DNA of 64,000 bases from JAEUMD01 sp050250815 (GTDB taxonomy: Bacteria > Pseudomonadota > Alphaproteobacteria > Rhizobiales > Hyphomicrobiaceae). The DNA lies in assembly GCA_050250815.1 (NCBI GenBank), contig JBFWNY010000006.1:1-64000 (forward strand), in the 5' to 3' direction. Position 1 is the first letter of the stretch. Every line of letters begins with the position of its first letter. Made by a program: the position numbers and the translations under genes. The notes under the pieces were generated by a model. It saw nothing but the letters and a program-made list of their open reading frames with translations, did no database searches and was not told where the DNA came from. Shown here one piece after another: positions 1-8,493 of this stretch.

Positions 1-60
1 AGCCTCGAACTCCTTCAGGATCGCGATGATCTGCTGCTCGTTGAACCGGCTCTTACGCAT
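1..60 (-). CDS. IS3-family transposase OrfA, N-terminal 20 residues
   Basis: Only the first 20 codons are inside the window. They read MRKSRFNEQQIIAILKEFEA, the standard opening of the small helix-turn-helix OrfA of IS3-family elements, which with OrfB makes the DDE transposase by programmed frameshifting. A GAGGAG ribosome binding site lies about 9 bases upstream of the ATG on the minus strand. The rest of the element is outside the window, so whether it is intact cannot be judged. Confidence 0.8.
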   Translation of the reverse strand, partial: MRKSRFNEQQIIAILKEFEA

Positions 61-127
61 GACGTCCGTCTCCTCGTCTTGGGACGGACTCTACATCAGA
101 TCGGGGGCATTTCAGGGGGCAGGGTCA
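1..127 (-). mobile_element. IS3-family (IS407-like) insertion sequence, left end only
   Basis: The outer end of an insertion sequence whose body lies to the left of the window. Read on the minus strand it begins at 127 with TGACCCTGCCCC, a typical IS3-family terminus starting TG, followed by about 55 bases of leader, a GAGGAG ribosome binding site and the start of orfA at 60. The terminal repeat and the N-terminal residues of OrfA are seen directly. Assignment to the IS407 group rests on resemblance and is less certain. Insertion removed the 5' part of the gene that continues from 128. Confidence 0.8.
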
Positions 128-900
128 ATCCGGCTCCAGATATTGAGTTCGTGAAGCCACTCACACCCGATGAGCAGCGCACATCGCCGGAGTTCTTCAA
201 TATTCTGAACTTCGTCCTTCAATTCTGTCCGACTCACCCGAGTGAAACCGACCTCATGGCCCGCTTCGCCAAGCTCGGCATCGGCGGTGGCAAGAAGTTT
301 GACATGCAGGAGCTCGCTCCCGACATCCGTCAGGCTGTCCTGGATGGCATGGCTCATGCCTGGAAGGAATTTGCCGAGTTCAAGAAGACCGAGACCGACA
401 CGGGCAAGAGGCCGAGCAGCGACGCCTTCGGCACCCGTGAGTTCTTGAAGAACGATTACATGGTCCGCATGGCGGGAGCCGTTCTCGGCATCTATGGAAA
501 CAGTAAGGAAGAAGCGCTCTATCCGGCCTACTTCACAGACGCGAACGGACAGCCTCTCGATGCGAGCAGTCAACGCTATACGCTGCGCTTCGCGCCGGGC
601 GCGCTGCCGCCAGTCAAAGCATTCTGGTCGGTGACGATGTACGAGCTGCCGTCGAGCCTTCTCAGTGCCAATTCACTCAACCGGTATCTCATCAACTCGT
701 CGATGCTTCCTGGGCTCAAGAAGGATGCTGACGGCAGCATAACGCTCTACTTGCAGCATGAAACGCCTGGCAAGGACAAGGAAGCGAACTGGCTGCCCGC
801 GCCAAAGGGTCCGTTCTGGACTGTCATGCGCCTCTATTGGCCCAAGCCCGAGGCGTTAGATGGGCGGTGGAAAGCTCCCCCGCTCGAACTTGCGAAATGA
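128..900 (+). pseudogene. DUF1254/DUF1214 protein, 5'-truncated by an IS
   Basis: The open frame encodes roughly the C-terminal 255 residues of a protein of the DUF1254-DUF1214 type. These are usually around 450 residues with an N-terminal signal peptide. The DUF1214-like end is clear from about 620 on: KAFWSVTMYELPSSLL, then NRYLINSSMLPGLK, then GPFWTVMRLYWPKPEALDGRW. The frame continues open back into the IS end to an ATG at 79, but those first residues come from the IS, so that start is accidental. No signal peptide or DUF1254 part remains. It lies 20 bases upstream of an intact relative, suggesting a former two-gene operon. Function of the family is not well defined. Confidence 0.75.
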
Positions 901-920
901 CAAACACCAGGGGACTGATA

Positions 921-1949
921 ATGAAGAAATCGTTGTTCGCGTTGATGCTGGCTCTCGCGCCCGGCGCCCCGGCTCTGGCCGAGACTGCCTCACCATCGCC
1001 GTCAGTTCTGGTTTCGGCGGATAACTTCATTCGCGCGGAATCTGACCTGTACTTCTCCGGCATCGTCAAGAACGGCGGCTTTGGCAAGTTTGATCATACG
1101 CGTGAGCCAGCACCCATCGACAAGCAGACCGTCATCCGCCTCAATCGCGATACGCTCTATTCTTCCGCCGTGTTCGATCTCGATGCCGGTCCAGTGACCA
1201 TCACGCTGCCCAAGGCCGGTGATCGTTTCATGTCGATGCAGGTGTTTGATGAGGACCAGTATACCCATGCGGTATATCACGAGGCGGGCTCGTACACGCT
1301 GAGCCGGAAGGCGATCGGAACACGCTACGTGGCGGTCGCGGTGCGCACCCTGGTCGATCCGTCGAACCCTGAAGATGTCAAACAGGTTCATGCCCTTCAG
1401 GACGCGATCAAGGTCGAGAAGGAGGTCTTGGGAAAATTCGAGGTTCCGAACTGGGACCAGGCCAGTCAGAAAAAGGTGCGCGACGCACTGCTCGTTCTCG
1501 CGTCGACTCTGACCGACACCAAACGCATGTATGGCAGCAAAGACGAGGTCGATCCGGTGCGTTATATCATCGGTGCGGCCAATGGCTGGGGCGCCAATCC
1601 GCCTAATGAGGCTCTCTATCTCAACATAACGCCACCTAAGAACGATGGCACCACGATCTACAAGCTGAAAGTCAAGGACGTGCCGGTCGACGGCTTCTGG
1701 TCGGTCAGCGTTTATAACGCGGAAGGCTATTATGAGCCCAACGACCTCAAGGCCTATTCGCTGAACAACATCACGGCGAAGAAGAGCGACGACGGCTCGG
1801 TCGCCATTCAATTCGGCGGTTGCGACGGCAAGATCGGCAACTGCTTTCCGATCGTGAAGGGATGGAACTACATGGTCCGCCTCTATCGGCCGCGCAACGA
1901 GATCCTCGACGGCACGTGGAAGTTCCCCGAGGCCTCGCCGGTGCAGTGA
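921..1949 (+). CDS. DUF1254/DUF1214-related secreted protein
   Basis: A protein of 342 residues with an N-terminal signal peptide (MKKSLFALMLALAPGAPALA, cleavage expected near residue 20). An early DUF1254-like segment (RLNRDTLYSSAVFDL) is followed by a C-terminal DUF1214-like segment (VDGFWSVSVYNAEGYYEPND and WNYMVRLYRPRNEILDGTW). The ATG at 921 is preferred over an upstream start at 837 because it begins the signal peptide and follows AGGGG. It is the shorter partner of the truncated gene ending at 900. Proteins of this type are exported and of unknown biochemical role. The intervening residues show no recognised catalytic motif. Confidence 0.75.
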   Translation: MKKSLFALMLALAPGAPALAETASPSPSVLVSADNFIRAESDLYFSGIVKNGGFGKFDHTREPAPIDKQTVIRLNRDTLYSSAVFDLDAGPVTITLPKAGDRFMSMQVFDEDQYTHAVYHEAGSYTLSRKAIGTRYVAVAVRTLVDPSNPEDVKQVHALQDAIKVEKEVLGKFEVPNWDQASQKKVRDALLVLASTLTDTKRMYGSKDEVDPVRYIIGAANGWGANPPNEALYLNITPPKNDGTTIYKLKVKDVPVDGFWSVSVYNAEGYYEPNDLKAYSLNNITAKKSDDGSVAIQFGGCDGKIGNCFPIVKGWNYMVRLYRPRNEILDGTWKFPEASPVQ

Positions 1950-1963
1950 TCCAAGTGAGAAGC

Positions 1964-2006
1964 TGACCCTGCCCCGAACGGTACTCGATCATAACGAGAG
2001 TCCGTC
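1964..2006 (+). repeat. Relic of a second IS3-type terminus, inverted relative to the left one
   Basis: The stretch opens with TGACCCTGCCCC, identical to the terminus that ends at 127 but in opposite orientation. It carries AGAGTCCGTC at 1997-2006, as the left end does at 83-92 on the minus strand (offset 34 against 36 bases from the terminus). Less than 50 further bases separate it from the IclR stop codon, and no transposase frame follows, so only the tip of an element remains. The two ends point toward each other across the DUF1214 genes. Confidence 0.6.
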
Positions 2007-2054
2007 GTTACTGCCGCGATGGTCTGGAAATCCCAGGCTCATCAATCCATCGGG

Positions 2055-2963
2055 TCAGCCTTTCAGGCGTTGCTTCCGGGCAGCGCCCTTTGGTGGGGAG
2101 GCGCCGCGAGATGAGACCCAACTTTCTTCCGCATCGCCTCGGTCGAAGCTGCTGCGAAGCTCCGTTGCGGCCCGGTTGAGCAGCGGCAGATGCTTGAGCG
2201 CTTCTTCAACGGTCAATCGCGGTTTGGGACCGTGACAAGCGATGCCCGCGATGATCGCGCCTTGCGAATTTCGCACAGGCACCGCGAGCGCCACGAGTCC
2301 TTCGAGGAACTCTTCGTTGTCGATGCTGTAGCCGCGCTTCTTGATGCGCTCGACTTCCTCTTCCATCCGGCCAAGATCCGTGATCGTTTTAGAGGTATGA
2401 GCTGGCAAGCCGGTAATCGAAAGAAGCCTCTGCCGGCGGTCCTTTGGCATCGCAGACAGGAAGATCTTGCCGCTGGCCGTGCAATGGAGAGGGACGGTAG
2501 AGCCCGGTTCCAGGTTGAGCCGCAGTGGCCAACGTGACTCGACACGATCGATGTAGATCGACTGATCGCGCACGCGCATCGAAAGGTTGCACGTTTCGCC
2601 GATCTCGTTGACCAGCTTCTGAAGGATCGCGTGGCGCTCGGGCTGCAGCCCGGTATTGACGATATTCAAACCCATGTCCCACAGCCGGTGCCCGACGCCG
2701 TAGTGACGGGTCGCGGGATCTCGCATGAAGTAGCCACTGGCCTCCAATTGCTGGCAGAGGCGATGGACCGTGGGCTTGGGAAGGCTGACCGCCGCCGCAA
2801 TCTCGGCGACCGACAGTGTGCCCGAATTCGCTGCCACGACGGTCAGCAGGTTCATCACGCGAAGCACGACAGACGTCGTCTTGTCGTCCGCGCCCGCCTG
2901 CAAGGCATCGAGTGGATGTGTCGGCTTCCCGTTGACGGGGCCGCTTCTTCGCCGCGTTGCCAT
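2055..2963 (-). CDS. IclR-family transcriptional regulator
   Basis: A regulator of 302 residues. A winged helix-turn-helix sits at about residues 31-85 (TLSVAEIAAAVSLPKPTVHR), followed by an IclR effector-binding domain (about 95-275) with the usual LHCTASGKIFLSAMP and RGYSIDNEEFLEGLVALAVPV stretches. The ATG at 2963 is chosen over a TTG three bases upstream because GGAG lies 7 bases before it. The gene is transcribed away from the TRAP-GMC genes starting at 3318, so it probably controls that operon and responds to its substrate or a breakdown product. The C-terminal about 30 residues are a charged tail that ends close to the IS relic. Confidence 0.9.
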   Translation of the reverse strand: MATRRRSGPVNGKPTHPLDALQAGADDKTTSVVLRVMNLLTVVAANSGTLSVAEIAAAVSLPKPTVHRLCQQLEASGYFMRDPATRHYGVGHRLWDMGLNIVNTGLQPERHAILQKLVNEIGETCNLSMRVRDQSIYIDRVESRWPLRLNLEPGSTVPLHCTASGKIFLSAMPKDRRQRLLSITGLPAHTSKTITDLGRMEEEVERIKKRGYSIDNEEFLEGLVALAVPVRNSQGAIIAGIACHGPKPRLTVEEALKHLPLLNRAATELRSSFDRGDAEESWVSSRGASPPKGAARKQRLKG

Positions 2964-3317
2964 CAAGAAACTCCACCGGTTGCTGCAGATGCGGACATGA
3001 CCTCCGACCGCTTCGCGGCGACAGCGACTTGCGGGCGCGCAGGCTGCCGCCAGCGAAGCGTTTGCTGCAGTGCATCGGCAATTCTTGTTGCTGTAACGTC
3101 GATCGTCATGTCTAATGGTATCTATCGTCCCAATGAGTGATAATATGTTGACACTTCGCGCATGCTGTCAACTGCCTTCCGGCGTCGGCGAGGTCCGCGT
3201 CTAGCGACTCGGCGACCGTCGTTCGTTTTCGGAGCGTTGGTTGCAAATCGTGGCTCATGGGGCGGATGGGCAAGCTCGACCAAATGGAAAGTGTCGGCAC
3301 CACTAGGAGGAAACCCC
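2964..3317. promoter_or_regulatory. Divergent intergenic region between iclR-type regulator and TRAP operon
   Basis: This 354-base gap must hold promoters for both directions. An AT-richer patch near 3110-3150 stands out from the GC-rich surroundings. No clear IclR operator palindrome or sigma-70 hexamer pair could be fixed by eye. AGGAGG at 3305-3310 is the ribosome binding site of the TRAP solute-binding protein. Confidence 0.5.
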
Positions 3318-4415
3318 ATGATTGGCAGAATACTGAAGCCACTGGCCGTGGCACTCGTCGCGGTCTGCATATCGACAGGCGCCTGGGCGCAGCAGAAAAT
3401 CAGGATGCAAACGGCGGTGCCGAGCGCCTCGATCTATTTCGAGCTGCTCAAGCGCTACGCTGATCGGGTCGACCGCATGTCGGCCGGCAAGATCAAGATC
3501 GAGGTCCTGCCCGACGGCGCCATCGTGCCTGCATTCGAAATTCTCGACGCCGTCGACAAGGGTATCGTCGAGGCGGGCTATGCCTGGACACACTATTGGT
3601 CTGGCAAGCATCCCGCCGCTGGACTGTTCTCGAACCCGATGGCAGGCGCGGGTGCCGGCCTGGACCAGCTCTCTCATGTCTCGTGGCTTTACGAAGGCGG
3701 CGGCAACAAGCTGCTTGCCAAACTCTATAACGAGGTCCTGAAGCTCGATATCGTCGCCCACATGGTGCAGCCCATGGGCCCCGATCCCCTTGGCTGGTTC
3801 AAGCGCCCCATCAAGGACGTCGAGGACTTCAAGACGATGAAGTATCGCTCGCCGCCCGGCATCACCGGCGAGATCTTCAAGGAGATGGGAATTGCTGCCG
3901 TTGCCATGCCCGGAGGCGAAATCGTGCCGTCCGCTCAGCGTGGTACGATCGATGCAGCGGAATGGATCGGCCCGGCCGATGACCGCAATCTTGGTCTCCA
4001 CACCATATGGAAGAACTACTACCTGCAGGGACTGCATCAATCGACCGACGTCGGCGAAATCCTCTGGAACAAGACCTGGTACGATAAGTTGCCCGCCGAC
4101 CAGAAGGCGATCCTCGAAGCAGCGTCGATGGCATGCATCGGGGAAACCTATACATTCAACGTATGGCGCAACGCGCAGGCGGTCGTCGAACTGCGTGAGA
4201 AATTCGGTGTTGAGATTCGCGATACCCCGAAGGACTTCTTCCCGCAGTTCGTGAAAGCCACCAACGTCGTCCTCGACCGCTACGCTGCCAAGGATGCCTT
4301 CTTCAAGGAGGTCCTCGACAGCCAGCGTCAATTCGCGAAGACCACCGTTCCTTACTGGACGAAGATTCTGGACCTCTATTCTGGTCTCGGCAACGCCGCC
4401 CTGCAGAAGCAGTAA
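3318..4415 (+). CDS. TRAP transporter solute-binding protein (DctP-type)
   Basis: A periplasmic binding protein of 365 residues that delivers an organic acid to the TRAP membrane subunits encoded just downstream. It has a signal peptide ending near residue 24 (TGAWA|QQ), and the DctP fold is recognisable by RYADRVDRMSAGKIKIEVLP, the FKTMKYRSPPGITGEIF segment and GGEIVPSAQRGTIDAAEW. The last carries the substrate-contacting regions in the TakP/2-keto acid branch. The ATG at 3318 is set by AGGAGG at 3305-3310 and by the signal peptide; a longer frame to 3162 lacks both. Resemblance to TakP-like proteins suggests a carboxylate or keto-acid ligand, but the substrate is not proven by sequence. Confidence 0.9.
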   Translation: MIGRILKPLAVALVAVCISTGAWAQQKIRMQTAVPSASIYFELLKRYADRVDRMSAGKIKIEVLPDGAIVPAFEILDAVDKGIVEAGYAWTHYWSGKHPAAGLFSNPMAGAGAGLDQLSHVSWLYEGGGNKLLAKLYNEVLKLDIVAHMVQPMGPDPLGWFKRPIKDVEDFKTMKYRSPPGITGEIFKEMGIAAVAMPGGEIVPSAQRGTIDAAEWIGPADDRNLGLHTIWKNYYLQGLHQSTDVGEILWNKTWYDKLPADQKAILEAASMACIGETYTFNVWRNAQAVVELREKFGVEIRDTPKDFFPQFVKATNVVLDRYAAKDAFFKEVLDSQRQFAKTTVPYWTKILDLYSGLGNAALQKQ

Positions 4416-4442
4416 GATAAAGGGATCGGCTCACGCGGACAT

Positions 4443-4471
4443 TGCCGGCACCGGTCTGACTGGTGCCGGCA
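4443..4471 (+). promoter_or_regulatory. Stem-loop between TRAP P and Q genes
   Basis: TGCCGGCACC at 4443-4452 pairs perfectly with GGTGCCGGCA at 4462-4471 around a 9-base loop. It lies in the 133-base spacer after the binding-protein gene and has no T-run. Hairpins in this position commonly protect the upstream mRNA and give more binding protein than membrane subunits; that role is inferred here. Confidence 0.6.
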
Positions 4472-4548
4472 TGCCGGCTGACCTGCGCAGCACGCTTTGC
4501 GCGGTATCGCGGCAAGCGCGGCGATTGCCACCTCGTCAGGAGGACATC

Positions 4549-5142
4549 ATGCAATCCGATGCGTCCGCCGGGACGGACGGCCTCGTTCGGCTCGTGCAGA
4601 GTTTGGACAAGGTGGCGCTCTGGTCCGGCTCGATCGTGAGCTGGCTCATCTTGCCCATGGTTCTCGCGCTCGTCTACGAAGTCGTAGCGCGCTATTTCTT
4701 CAACGCGCCGACCATCTGGGCCTACGACGTCACGTTCATCACGTACGGCACATTTTTCATGCTTGGTGCTGCCTATACGCTCCAGCGAGACGGGCACATC
4801 CGCACCGACAGCTTCTATTCCGACTGGTCCGTTAGGCGCCAAGGGATGGTCGACACCATCTGTTATCTCGTCATCTTCTTTCCGCCTCTCCTGATTTTCC
4901 TGTTCGTGACCTGGGACTATTTTTTGGTCTCCTTCATGCGGGGGGAGAGAAGCGTCACCTCACCATGGCTGCCGCCCATCTGGCCATTGAAGGCCGTTCT
5001 GCCGTTGAGCTGCGTGCTTCTGATAATCCAGGGCCTGGCGGAACTTCTCCGCTCGGCGCATGCCTGGCGGACCGGCAAGAAGATCCCACGTCAAGATCCC
5101 ACAACGAACGCACGCGGACTTCAGGAGCCACCCAGTGCTTGA
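4549..5142 (+). CDS. TRAP transporter small permease (DctQ-type)
   Basis: A protein of 197 residues with four hydrophobic segments, as expected for the small TRAP membrane subunit that couples the binding protein to the large permease. Helices are seen near SGSIVSWLILPMVLALVYEV, DVTFITYGTFFMLGAAYTL, ICYLVIFFPPLLIFLFVTW and PLKAVLPLSCVLLIIQG, with the conserved RDGHIRTDSFY stretch between the second and third. The ATG at 4549 follows AGGAGG at 4538-4543. Its 3' end overlaps the large permease start by 8 bases, which implies coupled translation. Confidence 0.9.
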   Translation: MQSDASAGTDGLVRLVQSLDKVALWSGSIVSWLILPMVLALVYEVVARYFFNAPTIWAYDVTFITYGTFFMLGAAYTLQRDGHIRTDSFYSDWSVRRQGMVDTICYLVIFFPPLLIFLFVTWDYFLVSFMRGERSVTSPWLPPIWPLKAVLPLSCVLLIIQGLAELLRSAHAWRTGKKIPRQDPTTNARGLQEPPSA

Positions 5143-6466
5143 GCTGCTCGGTATTTCCAACGAGGTCCTGGGGCTGATTTCCCTCGTCATTCTTTTCAGC
5201 GCGATCTTCATCGGCTTCCCGATATCGTTCACGCTGATCGCAGTGGCGCTCGGTGTCGGCTGGCTCGCGCTCGGCAAGATCGCGATCTACCTCATGACGT
5301 TGCAGTTCTTCTCCGTCATGAAGGAGACAACGCTCGCCTCGGTGCCGTTCTTCCTGTTCATGGGCTATCTGCTCGAACAATCGGGATTGATGGAGCGGCT
5401 GTTCCGCGGCGTCCAGCAACTGCTCGGCAATCTTCGCGGGTCGCTCTATCTCGCCATTCTCGTGACGGCTACGATTTTTGCCGCGGCGACAGGAATTGTG
5501 GGCTCGTCTGTCACGCTGCTTGGTGTGATGGCGGCGCCGTCGATCATCCGCTCGGGATACGACGTGCGCATGGCGGCGGGCGCGATCACCGCGGGCGGCA
5601 CGCTGGGCATCCTCATTCCGCCGTCCGTCATGCTGATCGTGATGGGCCCTGTCATTGGCGTGCCGGCAACCGAACTCTTCATGGCAGCGGTGATCCCCGG
5701 CATCATGCTTTCGAGCCTCTACATCGGCTATTGCCTCATCCGCTGCTACATCAATCCTGCTCTGGGCCCACCATTGGCACCAGAAGATCTGCCTCCCAAC
5801 AAACTGGTCGTTCTCAAGGAATTGTCGATCGGCGTGCTGCCGGTGGTCGTCGTTATTCTTGCCACGCTGGGCGTCATCCTCGCGGGAATTGCGACGCCGA
5901 CCGACGCGGGCGCTGTCGGCTCGTTCGTCGTTCTGCTGCTCACCTTGTTAACGCGCACGATGGACTGGCAGCGGTTCCGAAAGGCGACGTACTCGACGCT
6001 CCAGGTGTCCAGCATGATCCTGCTTCTGGTGGCCGCGTCGAACTACTTCGGTGCCGTGTTCGCGCGCCTGGGAACGGCCAACATGATCGCTGATTGGCTG
6101 GTCGGCTTGCCGTTTTCGCCGACCGTCATGCTGATCCTCATTCTCTTGCTCATCTTCGTACTCGGCTGGCCGCTCGAGTGGGTGCCGATCGTGCTCATCG
6201 TCATCCCCATCATGCTGCCGCTGGTTCAGAAGCTCGGTATCGACCTCGTATGGTTCAGCATGCTCGTCGCAGTCTGTCTGCAGACAGCATGGCTTTCGCC
6301 CCCAGTCGCGTTGTCAGCTTACTTCCTCAAAGGCGTCGTCCCATCATGGGAACTTTCGGACATCTATGTTGGCATGCTGCAGTTCATGGTGCTGCAACTG
6401 ATCGGCCTCGGTCTATTGCTGGCCTTCCCCGAGATAGCGCTGTGGTTGCCGCGCGTTCTCAAGTAG
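5135..6466 (+). CDS. TRAP transporter large permease (DctM-type)
   Basis: The 443-residue, about 12-helix transport subunit of the TRAP system, using an ion gradient to import the ligand captured by the binding protein. Family marks include ASVPFFLFMGYLLEQSGL, a GSSVTLLGVMAAPSIIRSGYD stretch near residue 130 and GGTLGILIPPSVMLIVMG near residue 160, plus a second inverted half with WPLEWVPIVLIVIPIMLPL. The start is taken as GTG at 5135 because GGAG lies 7 bases upstream and the next residues match the family N-terminus. It overlaps the small permease gene by 8 bases. Confidence 0.9.
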   Translation: MLELLGISNEVLGLISLVILFSAIFIGFPISFTLIAVALGVGWLALGKIAIYLMTLQFFSVMKETTLASVPFFLFMGYLLEQSGLMERLFRGVQQLLGNLRGSLYLAILVTATIFAAATGIVGSSVTLLGVMAAPSIIRSGYDVRMAAGAITAGGTLGILIPPSVMLIVMGPVIGVPATELFMAAVIPGIMLSSLYIGYCLIRCYINPALGPPLAPEDLPPNKLVVLKELSIGVLPVVVVILATLGVILAGIATPTDAGAVGSFVVLLLTLLTRTMDWQRFRKATYSTLQVSSMILLLVAASNYFGAVFARLGTANMIADWLVGLPFSPTVMLILILLLIFVLGWPLEWVPIVLIVIPIMLPLVQKLGIDLVWFSMLVAVCLQTAWLSPPVALSAYFLKGVVPSWELSDIYVGMLQFMVLQLIGLGLLLAFPEIALWLPRVLK

Positions 6467-6520
6467 GTGGCGACGCGCGCCGCGCGCCACTGGTCGGCGA
6501 TGGACCAATCAGGTGACCCC

Positions 6521-8179
6521 ATGTCACGAATGCATGGCGAGTATGACTACATCATCGTTGGCGCCGGATCGGCCGGGTGTGTACTCGCAAATCGCCTGAG
6601 TGCCGAACCTACGGTGCGGGTTGCGGTGTTGGAGGCCGGCGGGTGGGACTGGAATCCATGGATCCACGTCCCGGTCGGATACTTCAAGACGCTGCATAAC
6701 CCGAGTACCGACTGGTGCTACAAGACCGAGCGCGATCCGGGACTCAATGGCCGATCGATCGATTGGCCGCGTGGCAAGACTCTCGGCGGGTCGAGTTCCA
6801 TCAATGGTCTCCTCTATATCCGTGGCCAGCGTCAGGACTACGACACGTGGGCTCAACTCGGTAACCGCGGGTGGAGCTACGACGACGTGCTTCCGCTGTT
6901 CAAGCGATCCGAGCGTCACGAGGAGGGCGCGTCGGACTTTCACGGAGACGGCGGTGGTCTTTCGGTGTCGCGGATGCGTGCCAAGAGCACCATCTCTGAA
7001 GCATTCATCGCGGCCGCGGTAGAGATGGGCGTGCCGCGCACCAACGACTTCAATGGTCAAATCCAGGAAGGCGTCGACTATTTCCAGCAGACCGCGCGCG
7101 ACGGCCTTCGCTGCTCAAGCGCGCGCGCCTTCCTCCACCCGGTTCGCCATCGTCCGAACCTCGACGTCATAACGCACGCTCATGTGCAGTGCATCGCCTT
7201 CTCAGACGACGACCCGAAGCGGGCTGCGGGTATTGACGTCTTGAGAGAGAACCAGAGGCAGTCGGTCCGACTGAGACCTGGCGGCGAAGTGATACTGGCG
7301 GCTGGTGCAATCGGATCTCCGCAAATCCTGGAGCTTTCCGGCATCGGCCGTGGCGACGTCATTGCGAACGCGGGGGTCTCGATCCGCCATGAGCTGAACG
7401 GAGTGGGCGAATCTCTTCAGGACCACCTTCAGCTGCGGCTCGTCTATGAGGTCAACGTTCCCACCCTCAACAATGCCATCAACAGCTTTCCGCGGCGCAT
7501 GGGCATTGGCATGCAGTACATCTTGTTGCGAAAGGGGCCGATGAGTCTCGGCGCAAGCCAGGTTTGCATTTTTGCCCGGTCGATGCCGCACCTGGAAACA
7601 CCCGACATCCAGTTTCATTTCCAGCCGCTGAGTGCGGACAAGCCGGGCATCGTGATGCACCCGTTCTCGGGGATCACGTCTTCGGTTTGTCAACTGCGGC
7701 CTGAAAGCAAAGGGCATGTGCACATCACAAGCCCCAGGGCGTCGGATTATCCCAAGATCGTGCCGAACTACCTCTCGGCGGGCGCCGACCAGGACTGCGC
7801 CGTTCGTGCGATGCGCTTCGCCCGGGCGATGACAACAACCAAGGCCTTGAGACCGTTCATTGTGCGCGAACATGTGCCCGGCGGATCGCCGACGTCCGAT
7901 GAGCAACTGCTCGATGCGGCGCGCAACATGGGGCAGTCGATATATCATCCCAGTTGCACGTGCCGGATGGGTAGCGATCCACTGGCCGTCGTCGATGACC
8001 GACTGAGAGTTCATGGAATCGAAGGCGTCAGAATAGCGGACGCTTCGATCATGCCGCGAATTGTCAGCGGCAACACCAACGCGCCCACGATCATGATCGG
8101 TGAGAAGGCCAGCGACCTGATCAAGGAGGACCGGCGGCGGCAAAGCCTCTCGACGATCACCAACGATACCGTCCTCTGA
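6521..8179 (+). CDS. GMC-family FAD oxidoreductase (choline/alcohol dehydrogenase-like)
   Basis: A flavoenzyme of 552 residues expected to oxidise an alcohol. The dinucleotide-binding motif GAGSAG is at residues 14-19. The first GMC signature lies around residues 82-102 (PRGKTLGGSSSINGLLYIRG) and the second is GAIGSPQILELSGIG. The probable catalytic pair is His476 (YHPSCTCRMG) and Asn520 (GNTNAP), spaced 44 residues as in choline oxidase. ATG 6521 has AGGTG a few bases upstream; ATG 6500 in frame is possible. It starts 54 bases after the TRAP permease, so the TRAP ligand or its product is likely its substrate, though the alcohol is not identifiable. Confidence 0.9.
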   Translation: MSRMHGEYDYIIVGAGSAGCVLANRLSAEPTVRVAVLEAGGWDWNPWIHVPVGYFKTLHNPSTDWCYKTERDPGLNGRSIDWPRGKTLGGSSSINGLLYIRGQRQDYDTWAQLGNRGWSYDDVLPLFKRSERHEEGASDFHGDGGGLSVSRMRAKSTISEAFIAAAVEMGVPRTNDFNGQIQEGVDYFQQTARDGLRCSSARAFLHPVRHRPNLDVITHAHVQCIAFSDDDPKRAAGIDVLRENQRQSVRLRPGGEVILAAGAIGSPQILELSGIGRGDVIANAGVSIRHELNGVGESLQDHLQLRLVYEVNVPTLNNAINSFPRRMGIGMQYILLRKGPMSLGASQVCIFARSMPHLETPDIQFHFQPLSADKPGIVMHPFSGITSSVCQLRPESKGHVHITSPRASDYPKIVPNYLSAGADQDCAVRAMRFARAMTTTKALRPFIVREHVPGGSPTSDEQLLDAARNMGQSIYHPSCTCRMGSDPLAVVDDRLRVHGIEGVRIADASIMPRIVSGNTNAPTIMIGEKASDLIKEDRRRQSLSTITNDTVL

Positions 8180-8194
8180 GCCATCTCGCATCGT

Positions 8195-8464
8195 TCAACG
8201 CAGCCGGAATTCATCGTTCCCGATGTTGCGAGCCCAGCACTCGGCCCCTCCGTAGCGCTTAATTACGACCCGGCCGTTTACGTGCCGGTGCGGACGCGAA
8301 GGCGCCCAACAGGTCCGCTTCATGCAGGCGCCCTTGGAGCAATGACCATAGTTGAGCTGACGGGATTCACCGTCACGCCAGGGCATATCGTGTGCGTTCG
8401 CTCGCTTCGACCAATCAGCCGCTGCGAGGAACACGAGGCAAGTGAACAGGACGACGTATCTCAT
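8195..8464 (-). CDS. Small secreted Cys/His-containing protein, unknown
   Basis: An 89-residue protein with a signal peptide (MRYVVLFTCLVFLAAADW, mature part probably from about AHDMPW). The mature region has four cysteines, in CSKGAC, RTCW and AECW, and several histidines, which would suit metal binding or disulfides. GGAGAG lies shortly upstream of the ATG. It is the last gene of the minus-strand RND efflux group, 29 bases after the preceding gene, so a role in metal handling is inferred from position. I do not recognise the family. It converges with the GMC oxidoreductase gene. Confidence 0.6.
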   Translation of the reverse strand: MRYVVLFTCLVFLAAADWSKRANAHDMPWRDGESRQLNYGHCSKGACMKRTCWAPSRPHRHVNGRVVIKRYGGAECWARNIGNDEFRLR

Positions 8465-8493
8465 GATCGTTCTCTCTCCTCTCCGCATACCGG

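Noticed and set aside
2967..3317. IclR operator palindrome in the AT-rich patch near 3115-3150
   Set aside because: Half-sites did not match each other well enough to support a palindrome by eye.
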